NCBI RefSeq assembly: GCF_003121585.1
Contig: NZ_QEOO01000050.1
Coordinates: forward strand, 1 to 64,000
Direction: 5' to 3'
Length of the DNA stretch: 64,000 nucleotides
DNA from: Nocardioides speluncae
GTDB lineage: Bacteria; Actinomycetota; Actinomycetes; Propionibacteriales; Nocardioidaceae
Part shown: positions 15,760-24,229 of the stretch, one piece after another
Layout: each line of letters starts with the position of its first letter
How positions within the stretch are numbered: position 1 is the stretch's first letter
Program-made: the position numbers and the translations under genes
The notes under the pieces: model-generated
What the model was told of the DNA's origin: nothing
Database searches by the model: none
Seen by the model: only the letters and a program-made list of their open reading frames with translations

Positions 15760-17187
15760 TCACGGAGAAAGACTCCAGGTCGCCCGCGGGTCCTTGGCGG
15801 ACTTCCCGTCCCACACCACGAGGCCCGCCTCACGAAGCGAACCCATTGCCTTGGTCACGGTGGGCCGACTAAGTCCGCTCAGGTCCACCAGGTCGCCTGT
15901 ACCCAGCCGCTGGCCGGCTTGGCGCAGCAGGTCCAGCAAACCTTCAGCGCCATGCGGCAACTGCCCACGCAGCTCGTCGGGCAGGCGCGAGGTTGCCGAG
16001 AGGACAAGCCGCACCGAACCCGCAGTCTGGGTGTAGACCGGATCACTGAGTCCCTTGGCTCGCATCTCGTCGAACATCCGGGGTATACCCTCACCCAGCT
16101 CTTGAGCAATGCCGAGGTCCGTGCAGACCCGAGCGATTCTGGGGTTGCGCGCATATCTAGAGATCTCCATGGGGCGACGCGGATCAACCAGACCGGGGAA
16201 CCGACCTGGGCTCTCGATCTCGATCCGATCGGGGAACAGCGACACCCGAATGTTGTCGCCGGCCGCGCTGTACGAGCGATGGATGACGGCGTTGACGAGG
16301 CCCTCTAGCCACGCATCCGCGGGCACGATGGGCTCCGCAACAAACCGACCGCCGGGCGCAAGGACGCGGCGCTTCGCAATCCACTGACCGATGCCATTCG
16401 CCGCGGCATTGAGCACGTCCGGTAGCGGGCCTTCCACGCGTTGGTCGCCGTCGGCGGCAAGCGACTGGCGGGCGCCCGTCCCGCGATCCGAGGCCGTGTA
16501 GCGGAGCACGCGCACGTGTGCGTGCGGCAGCAGATCCTGTGGATGCTCGCCGAACAGTAGGTAGGCCGCAACGGTCACCTCTTCGTCTCGGGTCAGGAGG
16601 CTGCGCGCTCGCAAGACCGCGGCAAGCGGTCGCTGGGAACCGACGGACGCGAGATAGCTCGCGGTATGCAGCGGGTGGAGCGCCGAGAGGGTCACGCCGG
16701 CGAGCGGCGTCCCATCGTAAGGCGCCGAACCACGGTCGTAGTGGAGCTCTTGACGCTGGTGAAAGGACAGACGTCGCGACTCGTCGCCGACTCGCAGGTA
16801 GCAGTCGCCTCTCGTCATCTCGTGGACCATCTCGCCCGGTTCGACACGGAAGACGAGCAGACTGTCGGGCTCCTGCTTGTCGTTGATGCACTCGATCTCT
16901 TCCACGGCGACGCGCACGGTCGGAACCGTGTGATCCATTGCGGCCTGCCGTAGGTCATTGACCTTGTGCGCAAGATGCCGCACACCCTCGACCCGACCAC
17001 TGTGCAGTCCGACGACAACCGTGCCACCTTCGGCGTTGGCGAACGCCACGAGGGACTCCGCCAGGTCTCTCGGGGCGATGCGAACTGACTTGCGATCGAA
17101 CCACTGGTCCTCGGCAAGTACCAGCAGTGCCTCGCCGACGCCGGCTGAACCGATGGCGAGCGCCTGCTCCACTGCATTTCCGGTCAT
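15760..17187 (-). CDS. AlbA_2/Schlafen-type regulator with GHKL-like and winged-helix domains
   Basis: 475 aa. Residues 15-130 form the AlbA_2 domain (DQWFDRKSVRIAPRDLAESLVAFANAEGGTVVVGL), the middle holds a C-terminal ATPase-like region of the Schlafen/AAA_4 family (EGLVNAVIHRSYSAAGDNIRVSLFPDRIEIESPG and LGEGIPRMFDEM), and residues 415-475 form a winged helix (GLSRPTVTKAMGSLREAGL). Such proteins are predicted transcription regulators. A palindrome lies 7 bp before the start codon, pointing to autoregulation. Base use is slightly less GC-rich than neighbours (sporadic distribution of the family suggests transfer). Confidence 0.82.
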   Translation of the reverse strand: MTGNAVEQALAIGSAGVGEALLVLAEDQWFDRKSVRIAPRDLAESLVAFANAEGGTVVVGLHSGRVEGVRHLAHKVNDLRQAAMDHTVPTVRVAVEEIECINDKQEPDSLLVFRVEPGEMVHEMTRGDCYLRVGDESRRLSFHQRQELHYDRGSAPYDGTPLAGVTLSALHPLHTASYLASVGSQRPLAAVLRARSLLTRDEEVTVAAYLLFGEHPQDLLPHAHVRVLRYTASDRGTGARQSLAADGDQRVEGPLPDVLNAAANGIGQWIAKRRVLAPGGRFVAEPIVPADAWLEGLVNAVIHRSYSAAGDNIRVSLFPDRIEIESPGRFPGLVDPRRPMEISRYARNPRIARVCTDLGIAQELGEGIPRMFDEMRAKGLSDPVYTQTAGSVRLVLSATSRLPDELRGQLPHGAEGLLDLLRQAGQRLGTGDLVDLSGLSRPTVTKAMGSLREAGLVVWDGKSAKDPRATWSLSP

Positions 17188-17193
17188 CGCATT

Positions 17194-17212
17194 ACTCTAA
17201 ATGATTTAGAGT
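17194..17212. promoter_or_regulatory. Palindromic operator before the AlbA_2 regulator
   Basis: ACTCTAAATGATTTAGAGT: perfect 8-bp arms around TGA, ending 7 bp before the ATG at 17187. It is AT-rich against the background and would cover the promoter or ribosome-binding site. Confidence 0.7.
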
Positions 17213-17234
17213 AGTTTGCAAGACGCCCCGCCGT

Positions 17235-17939
17235 TCAGATGACGAGAAACAGGAGCGGCAGCAGGCCGGCGATGGCCAGCGCGGTGAGCCCCATCGACAG
17301 CCCACTGAAGGCGCCCTCGGTCGGGTCGTCGTGGAGGGCGCGGGAGGTGCCGATGCCGTGGGAGACCGCCCCCATCGCCAGGCCGCGGGCGCGGTGATCG
17401 CGAAACCTCAGCAGCGTGAGGACCGCGGGTGCGGCGACCGCGCCGAGGATGCCGACGACGATGCTGAGTACGGCGGTCAGCGGCGGCAGTCCACCGATGG
17501 TGTCCGACAGCGCGATCGAGACCGGTGTGGTCGCCGCCTTCGGCGCCATCGTCCGCTGCAGGGTGTCGCCACCGCCGAGCGCGCGCACGGTGAGCACGGC
17601 AGTCACGATCGAGACCGCGGCGCCGACCGGGATCGCCACCAGCATCGGCAGCGCCAGCTCGCGCAGGTGATGGGCTTGCCGGTGCAGCGGTACGGCGAGC
17701 GCCACGGTCGCGGGACCGAGGAAGAAGCCGATGATGCCGGCACCGGTGAGGTACGCGTCGTACTCCACGTCGAGGGCCCACAGCGCCAGGCCGACGGTGA
17801 CGATCGCGACCAGGACCGGCTGGGCCAGCGCATGCCCGCCGGTGCGCTCGTGGAGCTCGCGCCCGAGCCGGTAGCCGGCGAGGGTGAGGAAGACGCCGAG
17901 CAGGGGTGAGCTGCGCAGCCAGTCCAGGACCTCGCTCAT
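17235..17939 (-). CDS. LrgB-family membrane protein
   Basis: 234 aa with about seven hydrophobic helices. The signature SIVTAVLTVRALGGG, then MAPKAATTPVSIALSDTIGG and AMGAVSHGIGTSRAL are typical of LrgB/CidB. Paired with LrgA these proteins act in control of murein hydrolase activity, overflow acetate/pyruvate transport or, in plants, glycolate export; the substrate is not deducible. Overlaps the lrgA gene by 4 bp. Confidence 0.92.
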   Translation of the reverse strand: MSEVLDWLRSSPLLGVFLTLAGYRLGRELHERTGGHALAQPVLVAIVTVGLALWALDVEYDAYLTGAGIIGFFLGPATVALAVPLHRQAHHLRELALPMLVAIPVGAAVSIVTAVLTVRALGGGDTLQRTMAPKAATTPVSIALSDTIGGLPPLTAVLSIVVGILGAVAAPAVLTLLRFRDHRARGLAMGAVSHGIGTSRALHDDPTEGAFSGLSMGLTALAIAGLLPLLFLVI

Positions 17940-18280
17940 GCCCGCCGCCTACGGAGCAGCACTACGAGCCCGGCGACGGTGACCAGGCCGGCCAGCCAGG
18001 AGACGAGGAGTCCGGCCGCGATCGGCAGCGCGTCCTCGCGCAGCAGCGTCAGATAGGTGACCACGCCGACGCCGGCCGGGACGAACAGCAGCTGGAGGTG
18101 GCGCAACAGCGCGTCCGCGGCGCGGATCGTCGGGGACTCGTCGCTCGGCCTACGCCAGCGGAGCAGCACGAACAGCAGCGCCATCCCGACGACCGGCCCG
18201 GGCAGCTGCAGGTCGAGCGCCCGGACCACGACCTCACCGGCGAGCTGGCAGGCGAGCAGCCAGAGCAGCCCGTTGATCAC
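17936..18280 (-). CDS. LrgA/CidA-family holin-like membrane protein
   Basis: 114 aa, four helices. Conserved LQLPGPVVGMALLFVLL and LLFVPAGVGVVTYL (PF03788). Starts 8 bp after the glycosylase stop, so tag-lrgA-lrgB may be one operon. Confidence 0.9.
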   Translation of the reverse strand: MINGLLWLLACQLAGEVVVRALDLQLPGPVVGMALLFVLLRWRRPSDESPTIRAADALLRHLQLLFVPAGVGVVTYLTLLREDALPIAAGLLVSWLAGLVTVAGLVVLLRRRRA

Positions 18281-18287
18281 CGGCTGA

Positions 18288-18881
18288 TCACTGGCCGGAG
18301 CCTCGGCGGTGACAGCCGGCCAGGTGGGGGTCGACGATGCCGATCGCCTCCATCAGCGCATGCATGGTGGTCGGGCCGACGAAGACGAACCCGCGGCGCT
18401 TCAGCTCCTTGCTGAGCGCGGTCGACTCCTTGGAGGTGGCCTGGACCTGGTCACTGGACTCCGGGGCGGGTGATCGCTCCGGCCGGAACGACCAGACCAG
18501 CTCCTCCAGCCCGGCCTCACCGCCGACCTCGGGGCGCAGCTCGATGGTCGCCCGGGCGTTGGTGATCGTGGCGTTGATCTTCAGCCGGTTGCGCACGATC
18601 CGGGCGTCGGCGAGCAGCGACTCGCGCTTGGTGTCGTCGTACGCCGCGATCTTGTCGACGTCGAACCCGTCGAAGACCTCGCGGAACGCCGGCCGCTTGT
18701 TGAGGATCGTCGACCACGACAGCCCGGACTGGAACGCCTCCAGCGTCAGCCGCTCGAACACCGCGCTCTCGCCGCGCACCCGCACGCCCCACTCGGTGTC
18801 GTGGTACTCGCGCATGACCCCGGGCGCCGCCGCCCAGGGGCAACGCGCGACGCCGTCCTCACCGATCACCGGTCCGCTCAT
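18288..18881 (-). CDS. tag: DNA-3-methyladenine glycosylase I
   Basis: 197 aa. Excises 3-methyladenine from alkylated DNA. Zinc ligands and fold motifs of the Tag family: RCPWAAAPGVMREYHDTEWGV, FERLTLEAFQSGLSWSTILNKRPAFREVFDGFDVDKIA, LKRRGFVFVGPTTMHALMEAIGIV(D) and the C-terminal CHRRG. The first 20 codons overlap the end of the lipoprotein gene by 23 bp on the same strand. Confidence 0.95.
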   Translation of the reverse strand: MSGPVIGEDGVARCPWAAAPGVMREYHDTEWGVRVRGESAVFERLTLEAFQSGLSWSTILNKRPAFREVFDGFDVDKIAAYDDTKRESLLADARIVRNRLKINATITNARATIELRPEVGGEAGLEELVWSFRPERSPAPESSDQVQATSKESTALSKELKRRGFVFVGPTTMHALMEAIGIVDPHLAGCHRRGSGQ

Positions 18882-19332
18882 GCCGAGAATCCTCGCGTAC
18901 GCCGCCGACAGCATCGAGCTGGATCACCTGGTCGTCTGCCGCGGCCGCGCAGGACTTCGGGATCCGCGGAAAGCCGGTGGTGGTCGGCGAGAGGTAGCCG
19001 CCGGCACCGTCGACCGCGTCGCCGAGCCGGATCGAGCGGCCGTCCACGACGATCTCCTCGGCGGTCGCCTCGGTGCCGCGCGGCCAGACGACCAGGTAGC
19101 TGATGTCGCCGTCGACGAACCCGACGCAGCCGCCGATATCGGCCACGGTGCCGCGGACCCGGGCATCCATCCTGCCGATCTCTCGCGACTCGCTGACCAG
19201 CAGCTCCAGCCCGAACGGCTCGCCCGTCTCCTCGCCCTCGAGCGCCCCGCACCCCACGACCAACCCGACGAGTCCGATCCCGCCGGCCAGAGCGACAGCC
19301 CCAGCGCGCCCCCGGGTTGGATAGTCCGTCAC
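18859..19332 (-). CDS. Putative lipoprotein of unknown function
   Basis: About 157 aa from a GTG at 19332 (an ATG-equivalent GTG at 19359 would add nine residues). Signal peptide VALAGGIGLVGLVVGC has a lipobox cysteine. The mature part (ARVRGTVADIGGCVGFVDGDISYLVVWPRG) has no family I recognise. Divergent from the ArsR gene and overlapping tag. Confidence 0.7.
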   Translation of the reverse strand: MTDYPTRGRAGAVALAGGIGLVGLVVGCGALEGEETGEPFGLELLVSESREIGRMDARVRGTVADIGGCVGFVDGDISYLVVWPRGTEATAEEIVVDGRSIRLGDAVDGAGGYLSPTTTGFPRIPKSCAAAADDQVIQLDAVGGVREDSRHERTGDR

Positions 19333-19379
19333 GGAAAGCACCTTCTCATGCCGGACCATCCAGCACCCTTGCCAGAATG

Positions 19380-19397
19380 CGTTAGTGATGACTAACG
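19380..19397. promoter_or_regulatory. ArsR operator palindrome
   Basis: CGTTAGTGATGACTAACG: 7-bp arms with a 4-nt centre, 7 bp before the ArsR GTG start at 19405. Position and symmetry fit autorepression. Confidence 0.7.
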
Positions 19398-19404
19398 TAT
19401 TTCT

Positions 19405-19722
19405 GTGACCGACGCCCTGTCCGCCGCGGCCGAGCCCAACCGCCGGCGGATCCTGCAGCTGCTCGCGTCACGGCCTCGGCCGGTCACCGAGATCGCGGCA
19501 GAGTTCACGGTGACCCGGTCGGCCATCTCCCAGCACCTCGGAGTGCTGAGCGAAGCCGGGCTGGTCGGCGCGGAGAAGGTCGGCCGGCAACGGATCTACC
19601 GGGTGCTGCCCTCGGGGCTGCGACGGCTGCAGGCCGAGATCGATCGCTTCTGGACCAACGAGCTCGACCAGCTCGTCACCGACGCAACATCGCTGACCCA
19701 GTCGAAGGAGAACAGACCATGA
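19405..19722 (+). CDS. ArsR-family winged-helix regulator
   Basis: 105 aa. LSAAAEPNRRRILQLLASRPRPVTEIAAEFTVTRSAISQHLGVL is a standard ArsR winged helix with no metal-binding cysteines. This subgroup is usually paired with SRPBCC/AHSA1 genes, as here, where the next gene starts in a 4-bp overlap. It likely represses the four-gene operon 19405-21377 through the palindrome at 19380. Confidence 0.93.
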   Translation: MTDALSAAAEPNRRRILQLLASRPRPVTEIAAEFTVTRSAISQHLGVLSEAGLVGAEKVGRQRIYRVLPSGLRRLQAEIDRFWTNELDQLVTDATSLTQSKENRP

Positions 19723-20699
19723 GCTACACCAAGACCGCGCTGCTGCCGGTCGGCCCCGACGAGGCCTTCGCCCTGATCACCGAGCCGGAGCGGCTGCGCC
19801 GCTGGATGACCGTGTCGGCGACCGTCGACCTGCGCGCCGGCGGCGGCTACCGCTGGACGGTCACGCCCGGCCACGTCGCCGCCGGCACCTTCAAGGAGGT
19901 CGAGCCCGGCAAGCGGATCGTCTTCGGCTGGGGCTGGGAGTCCGACTCCGGCCTCGACCCGGACGGCTCGACCGTCACCGTCACCGTCGAGCCCGCGGAC
20001 GGCGGCACCCTGGTCACCTTGCTCCACGAGGGGCTGACCGAGGAGCTCGCCAAGCGGCACGCCGAGGGCTGGGAGCACTTCTTCGAGCGCCTGGTCCGGG
20101 TGGCCACCACCGGCGACGCCGGGCCGGACGAGTGGGCCTACGCCCCCGAGAACCTCACCCCGGCCACCGCCGCCGACGCCGCGCTCGCGGTGATCCAGCC
20201 GGTGCTGCGCGGGATGAAGGCCGAGGACCGCGAGAAGCCCACGCCGTGCCCGGACTTCTCCTGCCACGAGCTGGCCGAGCACCTGATGAGCTCGATCGCG
20301 GAACTCGGAGCGATGGCCGGCGCGACTGTGGCCCGTCCCGAGGACGCCTCGCTGGAGGACACCGTGTCGACCATGGCCACTCAGGCGATCGACGCCTGGC
20401 GCACGGTCGACCTCGACGGCACCGTGCCCGGCCCGCGCGGCGGGGAGCTGCCGGCGTCGTTCGCGGCCGGCATCCTGCCTCTCGAGCTGTTGGTCCACGG
20501 CTGGGACCTCGCCCGGACCAGCGGTCAGCGACTGCACGTCAGCGACGAGGTCGTCGCCTACATCCGCGGCCTCGCCGAGGTCGTCGTACCGGCCGCCCGG
20601 CCGAACGGCTCGTTCGGGCCCGAGGTCGAAGCCGGCGCCGGCGCCAGCCCGATCGACCAGCTCGCGGCGTACGCCGGCCGGACGCCGGCCGCCGCTTGA
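19719..20699 (+). CDS. SRPBCC (AHSA1) domain fused to TIGR03086/MDMPI-like domain
   Basis: 326 aa. Residues 1-135 are an AHSA1-type SRPBCC ligand-binding fold (PDEAFALITEPERLRRWMTVSATVDLRAGGGYRW ... LLHEGLTEELAKRHAEGW). Residues 150-326 match the TIGR03086 branch of the mycothiol-dependent maleylpyruvate isomerase/DinB fold (KPTPCPDFSCHELAEHLMSSIAELG, LPLELLVHGWDLARTSG). The His of HELAEHL and the HGWD motif are preserved. Catalytic role unknown; a mycothiol-dependent detoxification reaction is possible. Confidence 0.85.
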   Translation: MSYTKTALLPVGPDEAFALITEPERLRRWMTVSATVDLRAGGGYRWTVTPGHVAAGTFKEVEPGKRIVFGWGWESDSGLDPDGSTVTVTVEPADGGTLVTLLHEGLTEELAKRHAEGWEHFFERLVRVATTGDAGPDEWAYAPENLTPATAADAALAVIQPVLRGMKAEDREKPTPCPDFSCHELAEHLMSSIAELGAMAGATVARPEDASLEDTVSTMATQAIDAWRTVDLDGTVPGPRGGELPASFAAGILPLELLVHGWDLARTSGQRLHVSDEVVAYIRGLAEVVVPAARPNGSFGPEVEAGAGASPIDQLAAYAGRTPAAA

Positions 20700-20734
20700 T
20701 CAACAACAACACCACCACGAGAAGGAGAACTGCA

Positions 20735-21067
20735 ATGACGAAGTTCCTGTACGTCTACCACTCCCCGCCGCTGCCAGCGGATGCTCCCGAGCCCACACCG
20801 GCTGAGATGGAGGCGGCCATGAAGCCGTGGTTCGACTGGCGCGAGCGGGTCGGCGCCGGCATGGTCGACTTCGGCACGCCGACCGCCGGTGGCGTCCGGG
20901 TCTCCCCGGACGGCACCAAGCCGAGCCAGCTGCAGGTCACCGGGTACTCGATCATCGAGGCGCCCGACCTCGACGCCGCCATCGCGCTCACCGACGGCCA
21001 CCCGCACCTCGCCTGGCCGGGCGGCGAGATCGAGGTCCACGAGGCGCAGGCGATCCCGGGGATGTGA
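20735..21067 (+). CDS. YCII-family protein
   Basis: 110 aa ferredoxin-like alpha/beta protein with the YciI/DGPF pattern: MTKFLYVYHS, TGYSIIEAPDLDAAIALTDGHPHL, and C-terminal EIEVHEAQAIPGM. Preceded by AAGGAGAAC. In actinobacteria these occur with ArsR and SRPBCC genes, or ECF sigma factors; function unproven. Confidence 0.85.
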   Translation: MTKFLYVYHSPPLPADAPEPTPAEMEAAMKPWFDWRERVGAGMVDFGTPTAGGVRVSPDGTKPSQLQVTGYSIIEAPDLDAAIALTDGHPHLAWPGGEIEVHEAQAIPGM

Positions 21068-21071
21068 TTCG

Positions 21072-21377
21072 GTGAAGGCGAGCGACGAGGACAAGGAGCG
21101 GTTCCGGGCACTGGTCCCGGAGCTGCCGGACGTCGTTGTCAAGCCGATGTTCGGGCAGCTCGGCGCGTTCCGGGACGGCAAGATGTTCGCCGGCATGTAC
21201 GGCGAGGCGATCGGAGTGAAGCTGGCGCCGGCGGACCTAGCCGAGCTTTCAGCGGTCGAGGGAGTGGGTCCGTTCCTGCCGGTCAAGCCGATGAAGCAGT
21301 GGCTGGCGCTGCCCGCGTCGTACTCCGACGAGGAGATCACCGCCTGGATCGTGCGCGCAGCAGAGTCGTGGGCCTGA
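21072..21377 (+). CDS. TfoX N-terminal domain protein
   Basis: 101 aa from a GTG at 21072, 2 bp after the YCII stop. PDVVVKPMFGQLGAFRDGKMFAGMYGEAIGVKL and LPVKPMKQWLALP match PF04993. It lacks the competence-type C-terminal domain. The last codons are part of a 50-bp palindrome, so the operon ends directly in its terminator. Confidence 0.85.
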   Translation: MKASDEDKERFRALVPELPDVVVKPMFGQLGAFRDGKMFAGMYGEAIGVKLAPADLAELSAVEGVGPFLPVKPMKQWLALPASYSDEEITAWIVRAAESWA

Positions 21378-21412
21378 GCGTGCGCCATGGCGCACGCTCA
21401 GACCCACGACTC
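21363..21412. terminator. 50-bp near-perfect palindrome between convergent genes
   Basis: Arms GAGTCGTGGG-C-CTGAGCGTG and its complement meet at a CGCCATGGCG centre; only one position pair (C at 21373, A at 21402) is mismatched. It includes the last codons and stop of the TfoX-like gene and ends 12 bp before the protease stop, so it would terminate both. Confidence 0.85.
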
Positions 21413-21423
21413 CTATTCAGCGG

Positions 21424-23187
21424 CTACGGGGTGAGCGTCCAGGTGTCGATCTTGCCGATGTCCTGGGCGGCGTTGTCGTTGACCCGGAGCTTCCAAGTCC
21501 CGTTGGCGGTCTCCGACGACAGGTTCACCGTGTAGGTGGTGTTGATGTTGTCGGCGCTGCCACCCGCTCGGTTGTGCAGCACGTAGACCGACCCGTCCGG
21601 AGCGACCAGGTCGACCTTCAGGTCACCGATATAGGTGTGCTGGATGTTGACCGCGACCTTGGCGGCGGCCGACGCCGTACCGGTGCAGCCGCTGATCGTG
21701 ACCGGCGACTCCACGGTCGCGTTGTCGGCGATCGCGAAGTCGGTGCCGTTGGTTTGCGCGGCACAGGTCGGCGTGGTCCCGCCACCGCCGGCGTCCAGCG
21801 TCCAGGTGTCGATCTTGCCGGTGTCCTGGGCGGCGTTGTCGTTGACCCGGAGCTTCCAAGTCCCGTTGGCGGTCTCCGACGACAGGTTGACGGTGTACGT
21901 CGTGTTGATGTTGTCGGCGCTGCCACCGGTCCGGTTGTGCAGGACATACACCGATCCGTCCGGCGCGACCAGGTCGACCTTCAGGTCACCGATGTAGGTG
22001 TGCTGGATGTTCACGCTCACCTTGGCGGTCGCCGAGGCAGCACCGGTGCAGCCGGACAGGGTGACCGGGGACTCCACCGTGGCGTTGTCGGCGATGGCGA
22101 AGTCGGTGCCGTTGGTCTGTGCGGTGCAGTCGCCGCCACCGGTCGGGTTGACCGTCCAGCTGAACGACGCCGACCCGGTCTTGGCCGGGTTTGAGCTGTC
22201 GGTCGCGGTGACCGTCACGTTGGAAGTGCCGGCCGTGGTCGGCGTACCGGTGATGGTGCCGGTCGACGCGCTGATCGACAGCCCGGCAGGCAGGCCGGTG
22301 GCCGACCACGTGTACGGCGCGGTGCCGCCGCTCGCGCTGTTGGTGCGGTTGACCGCGGTCCCGACCGTGGAGGTCTGGCTGCCCGGGTTGGTCACCGTCA
22401 CGCCACCGGGGTTGCCGCCGGGCGAGAGCTCCTCGGCCTTGGCGTTGATCACCGACGCGAAGTGGCTGACCTGGGCGTAGATGCCGTAGGCGTTCGGGCG
22501 GGCGCAGCCGTCACCCCACGACACGATGCCGACCTGCACGAACCCGTTGCCGGTGTTCTTGACCATCGGACCGCCTGAGTCACCCTGACAGGTGTCGGTG
22601 CCTCCCTGAGGGAAGCCGGCGCAGATCTCGGTCGGCTTGTTCAGCCGGGAACCGTAGTAGTCGTCGCACGTGTCGTCCGGAACGAACGGCACGGTGGCCT
22701 TGAGCAGCCGGTTGCTGCCCGGGCCGCCCTCGCTGGTGGCGCCCCAGCCCATGATGGTGAAGTCACCGGTGTCGTGGGAGGTGTTGCCGAGCTGGATCAG
22801 CGGGGCTCCGGCCACCTTCGACTGCAGCCGGATCAGGGCCCAGTCGTTGGGGACGTCACCGTTGTCGTGGACATAGTTCGAGCGGATCGTGGTGCCGCTG
22901 CCGAGGTTCACATTGCCGTACTCGACGGTGATGCTGGTGTTGTTGCCGGTGCCGGACACGCAGTGGGCGGCGGTCAGGATGATGTCCTCGCGGATGAAGG
23001 AACCGCCACAGCCCATCGAAAGGTGGACGACCCAGGGAAACTCGCCCTGAGCGGCCGGCGTACCACCGACGACGTTCGGGGTGATGTCCCCCGGGTCGTC
23101 ATCGGCCTGGGTGGGGGCCGCGAGCACGGCCATGGCAATCAAGAGTCCGCCGACGAGAGCGGCGAACCTGGTGGCGCAACGTTTCAT
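21424..23187 (-). CDS. Secreted trypsin-like protease with Ig-like and two P domains
   Basis: 587 aa from ATG 23187, with TAGGAG upstream. Signal peptide 1-28; propeptide ending near residue 38; S1 protease beginning VVGG with catalytic His in LTAAHC, Asp in NDWALIRLQ and Ser in CQGDSGGP. Residues about 270-350 form a putative Ig domain (APYTWSATGLPAGLSISASTGTITGTP). Two P/Homo B domains (IQHTYIGDLKVDLVAPDGSV) follow, separated by a glycine-rich linker and nearly identical at DNA level (21424-21770 and 21790-22130). P domains usually stabilise secreted proteases or bind substrate. Confidence 0.95.
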   Translation of the reverse strand: MKRCATRFAALVGGLLIAMAVLAAPTQADDDPGDITPNVVGGTPAAQGEFPWVVHLSMGCGGSFIREDIILTAAHCVSGTGNNTSITVEYGNVNLGSGTTIRSNYVHDNGDVPNDWALIRLQSKVAGAPLIQLGNTSHDTGDFTIMGWGATSEGGPGSNRLLKATVPFVPDDTCDDYYGSRLNKPTEICAGFPQGGTDTCQGDSGGPMVKNTGNGFVQVGIVSWGDGCARPNAYGIYAQVSHFASVINAKAEELSPGGNPGGVTVTNPGSQTSTVGTAVNRTNSASGGTAPYTWSATGLPAGLSISASTGTITGTPTTAGTSNVTVTATDSSNPAKTGSASFSWTVNPTGGGDCTAQTNGTDFAIADNATVESPVTLSGCTGAASATAKVSVNIQHTYIGDLKVDLVAPDGSVYVLHNRTGGSADNINTTYTVNLSSETANGTWKLRVNDNAAQDTGKIDTWTLDAGGGGTTPTCAAQTNGTDFAIADNATVESPVTISGCTGTASAAAKVAVNIQHTYIGDLKVDLVAPDGSVYVLHNRAGGSADNINTTYTVNLSSETANGTWKLRVNDNAAQDIGKIDTWTLTP

Positions 23188-23295
23188 CGATGCTCCTAGC
23201 AGGGGATAACCCGAGCGCGGGCACGCCCGAGAGTGGGGCGAATATCCTCCTCCCGGATCCCCTAGCACAACGGACCAACTCTGGCCAAACTGGAT

Positions 23296-23318
23296 CTGGC
23301 CGGAAATGATCCGGTCAG
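23296..23318 (-). terminator. Short hairpin at the esterase stop
   Basis: CTGGCCGGA (23296-23304) and TCCGGTCAG (23310-23318) form a 9-bp stem with one G-U pair, overlapping the esterase stop codon. Confidence 0.4.
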
Positions 23319-24220
23319 CTCGCGGCTACCGCCCATTTCCCGAAGAAGTCGAGGGTCTCGGGCAGGTAGCGCATCGTGAACTGCGCGTCGTGGCGGCCGG
23401 GGTGGATGCCGCCCTCGGGCTTGGTGAGCAGCCCGGAGATGTAGTGGCGGGTGGCCTCGGCGAACTCGTCGTCCGCGCCGCAGTCGATCCGCACCGGGAT
23501 GTCGCGTAGCTCGCCCTGCCGGAACGTGGTGCCGTAATCGTCGAACGCGGCCTCGTCCTCGAAGGCGTCGTACCTGACGTCCTTCCAGGTGTCGAAGAGC
23601 GCCGGCGAACTGGCCGCCACCGCGAACACCCGGTCCGGACCGAGCAGACCGGCGAGCCGGAGCGCGCCGTACCCGCCCATCGAGAAGCCGTAGAGCCCGA
23701 CCCGCTCGACGTCGAGCCGGAGGTCCTTGCGGATCGCCAGCGTCGGGATCAGGGTGTCGGTCACGACCGCGCCGAAGTCGGTACCGGCCTCGCCGCCGGT
23801 CGTCCGCGGGTGGTACCAGGAAGCGAACGCGTCCATCGTCGCCACAGCGAACGGCTCACCGCCACGGCGTACGTGATCGGTGAGGTACGCCGGGAGCAGG
23901 GTGACGTCGCGGAAGGTGTAGCGGTTGCCGCCGAGGCCGTGCAGGGCGATCACGACCGGCAGCCGCTGCTTGTCGGGTACGCCGTACGGCCTGGTCACCG
24001 TCCAGCCCACGGTCAGGTCCGGCGCCTTCGGCGACACCATGATGCCCTCGTACGTCGTACCCGACGGCGCCGTCGGTGGGATCGGCGGCTCGAAGGTCTC
24101 GGTCGGGCGCGGCCGGGGTCGCGCCTTCGGCTTGGCCTCCGGGCTGCAGCCGATCGTCGTACTCAACCCGGCCGCGGCGACCATGCCGCCGCCGAGACGC
24201 AGCAGGCGACGACGGTCCAT
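23315..24220 (-). CDS. Alpha/beta-hydrolase esterase lipoprotein
   Basis: 301 aa. N-terminus MDRRRLLRLGGGMVAAAGLSTTIGC combines an arginine-rich (possibly Tat) signal and a lipobox. After a Pro/Arg linker comes an esterase D/antigen-85-like domain: PVVIALHGLGGNRYTF, the nucleophile elbow GLYGFSMGGYGALRLAG, acidic residue region DCGADDEFAEATR and a histidine near HPGRHDAQFTMRYLPETLDFF. It should act at the outer face of the membrane on an ester or acyl-transfer substrate that cannot be named. Confidence 0.88.
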   Translation of the reverse strand: MDRRRLLRLGGGMVAAAGLSTTIGCSPEAKPKARPRPRPTETFEPPIPPTAPSGTTYEGIMVSPKAPDLTVGWTVTRPYGVPDKQRLPVVIALHGLGGNRYTFRDVTLLPAYLTDHVRRGGEPFAVATMDAFASWYHPRTTGGEAGTDFGAVVTDTLIPTLAIRKDLRLDVERVGLYGFSMGGYGALRLAGLLGPDRVFAVAASSPALFDTWKDVRYDAFEDEAAFDDYGTTFRQGELRDIPVRIDCGADDEFAEATRHYISGLLTKPEGGIHPGRHDAQFTMRYLPETLDFFGKWAVAAS

Positions 24221-24229
24221 GCCGCGACG

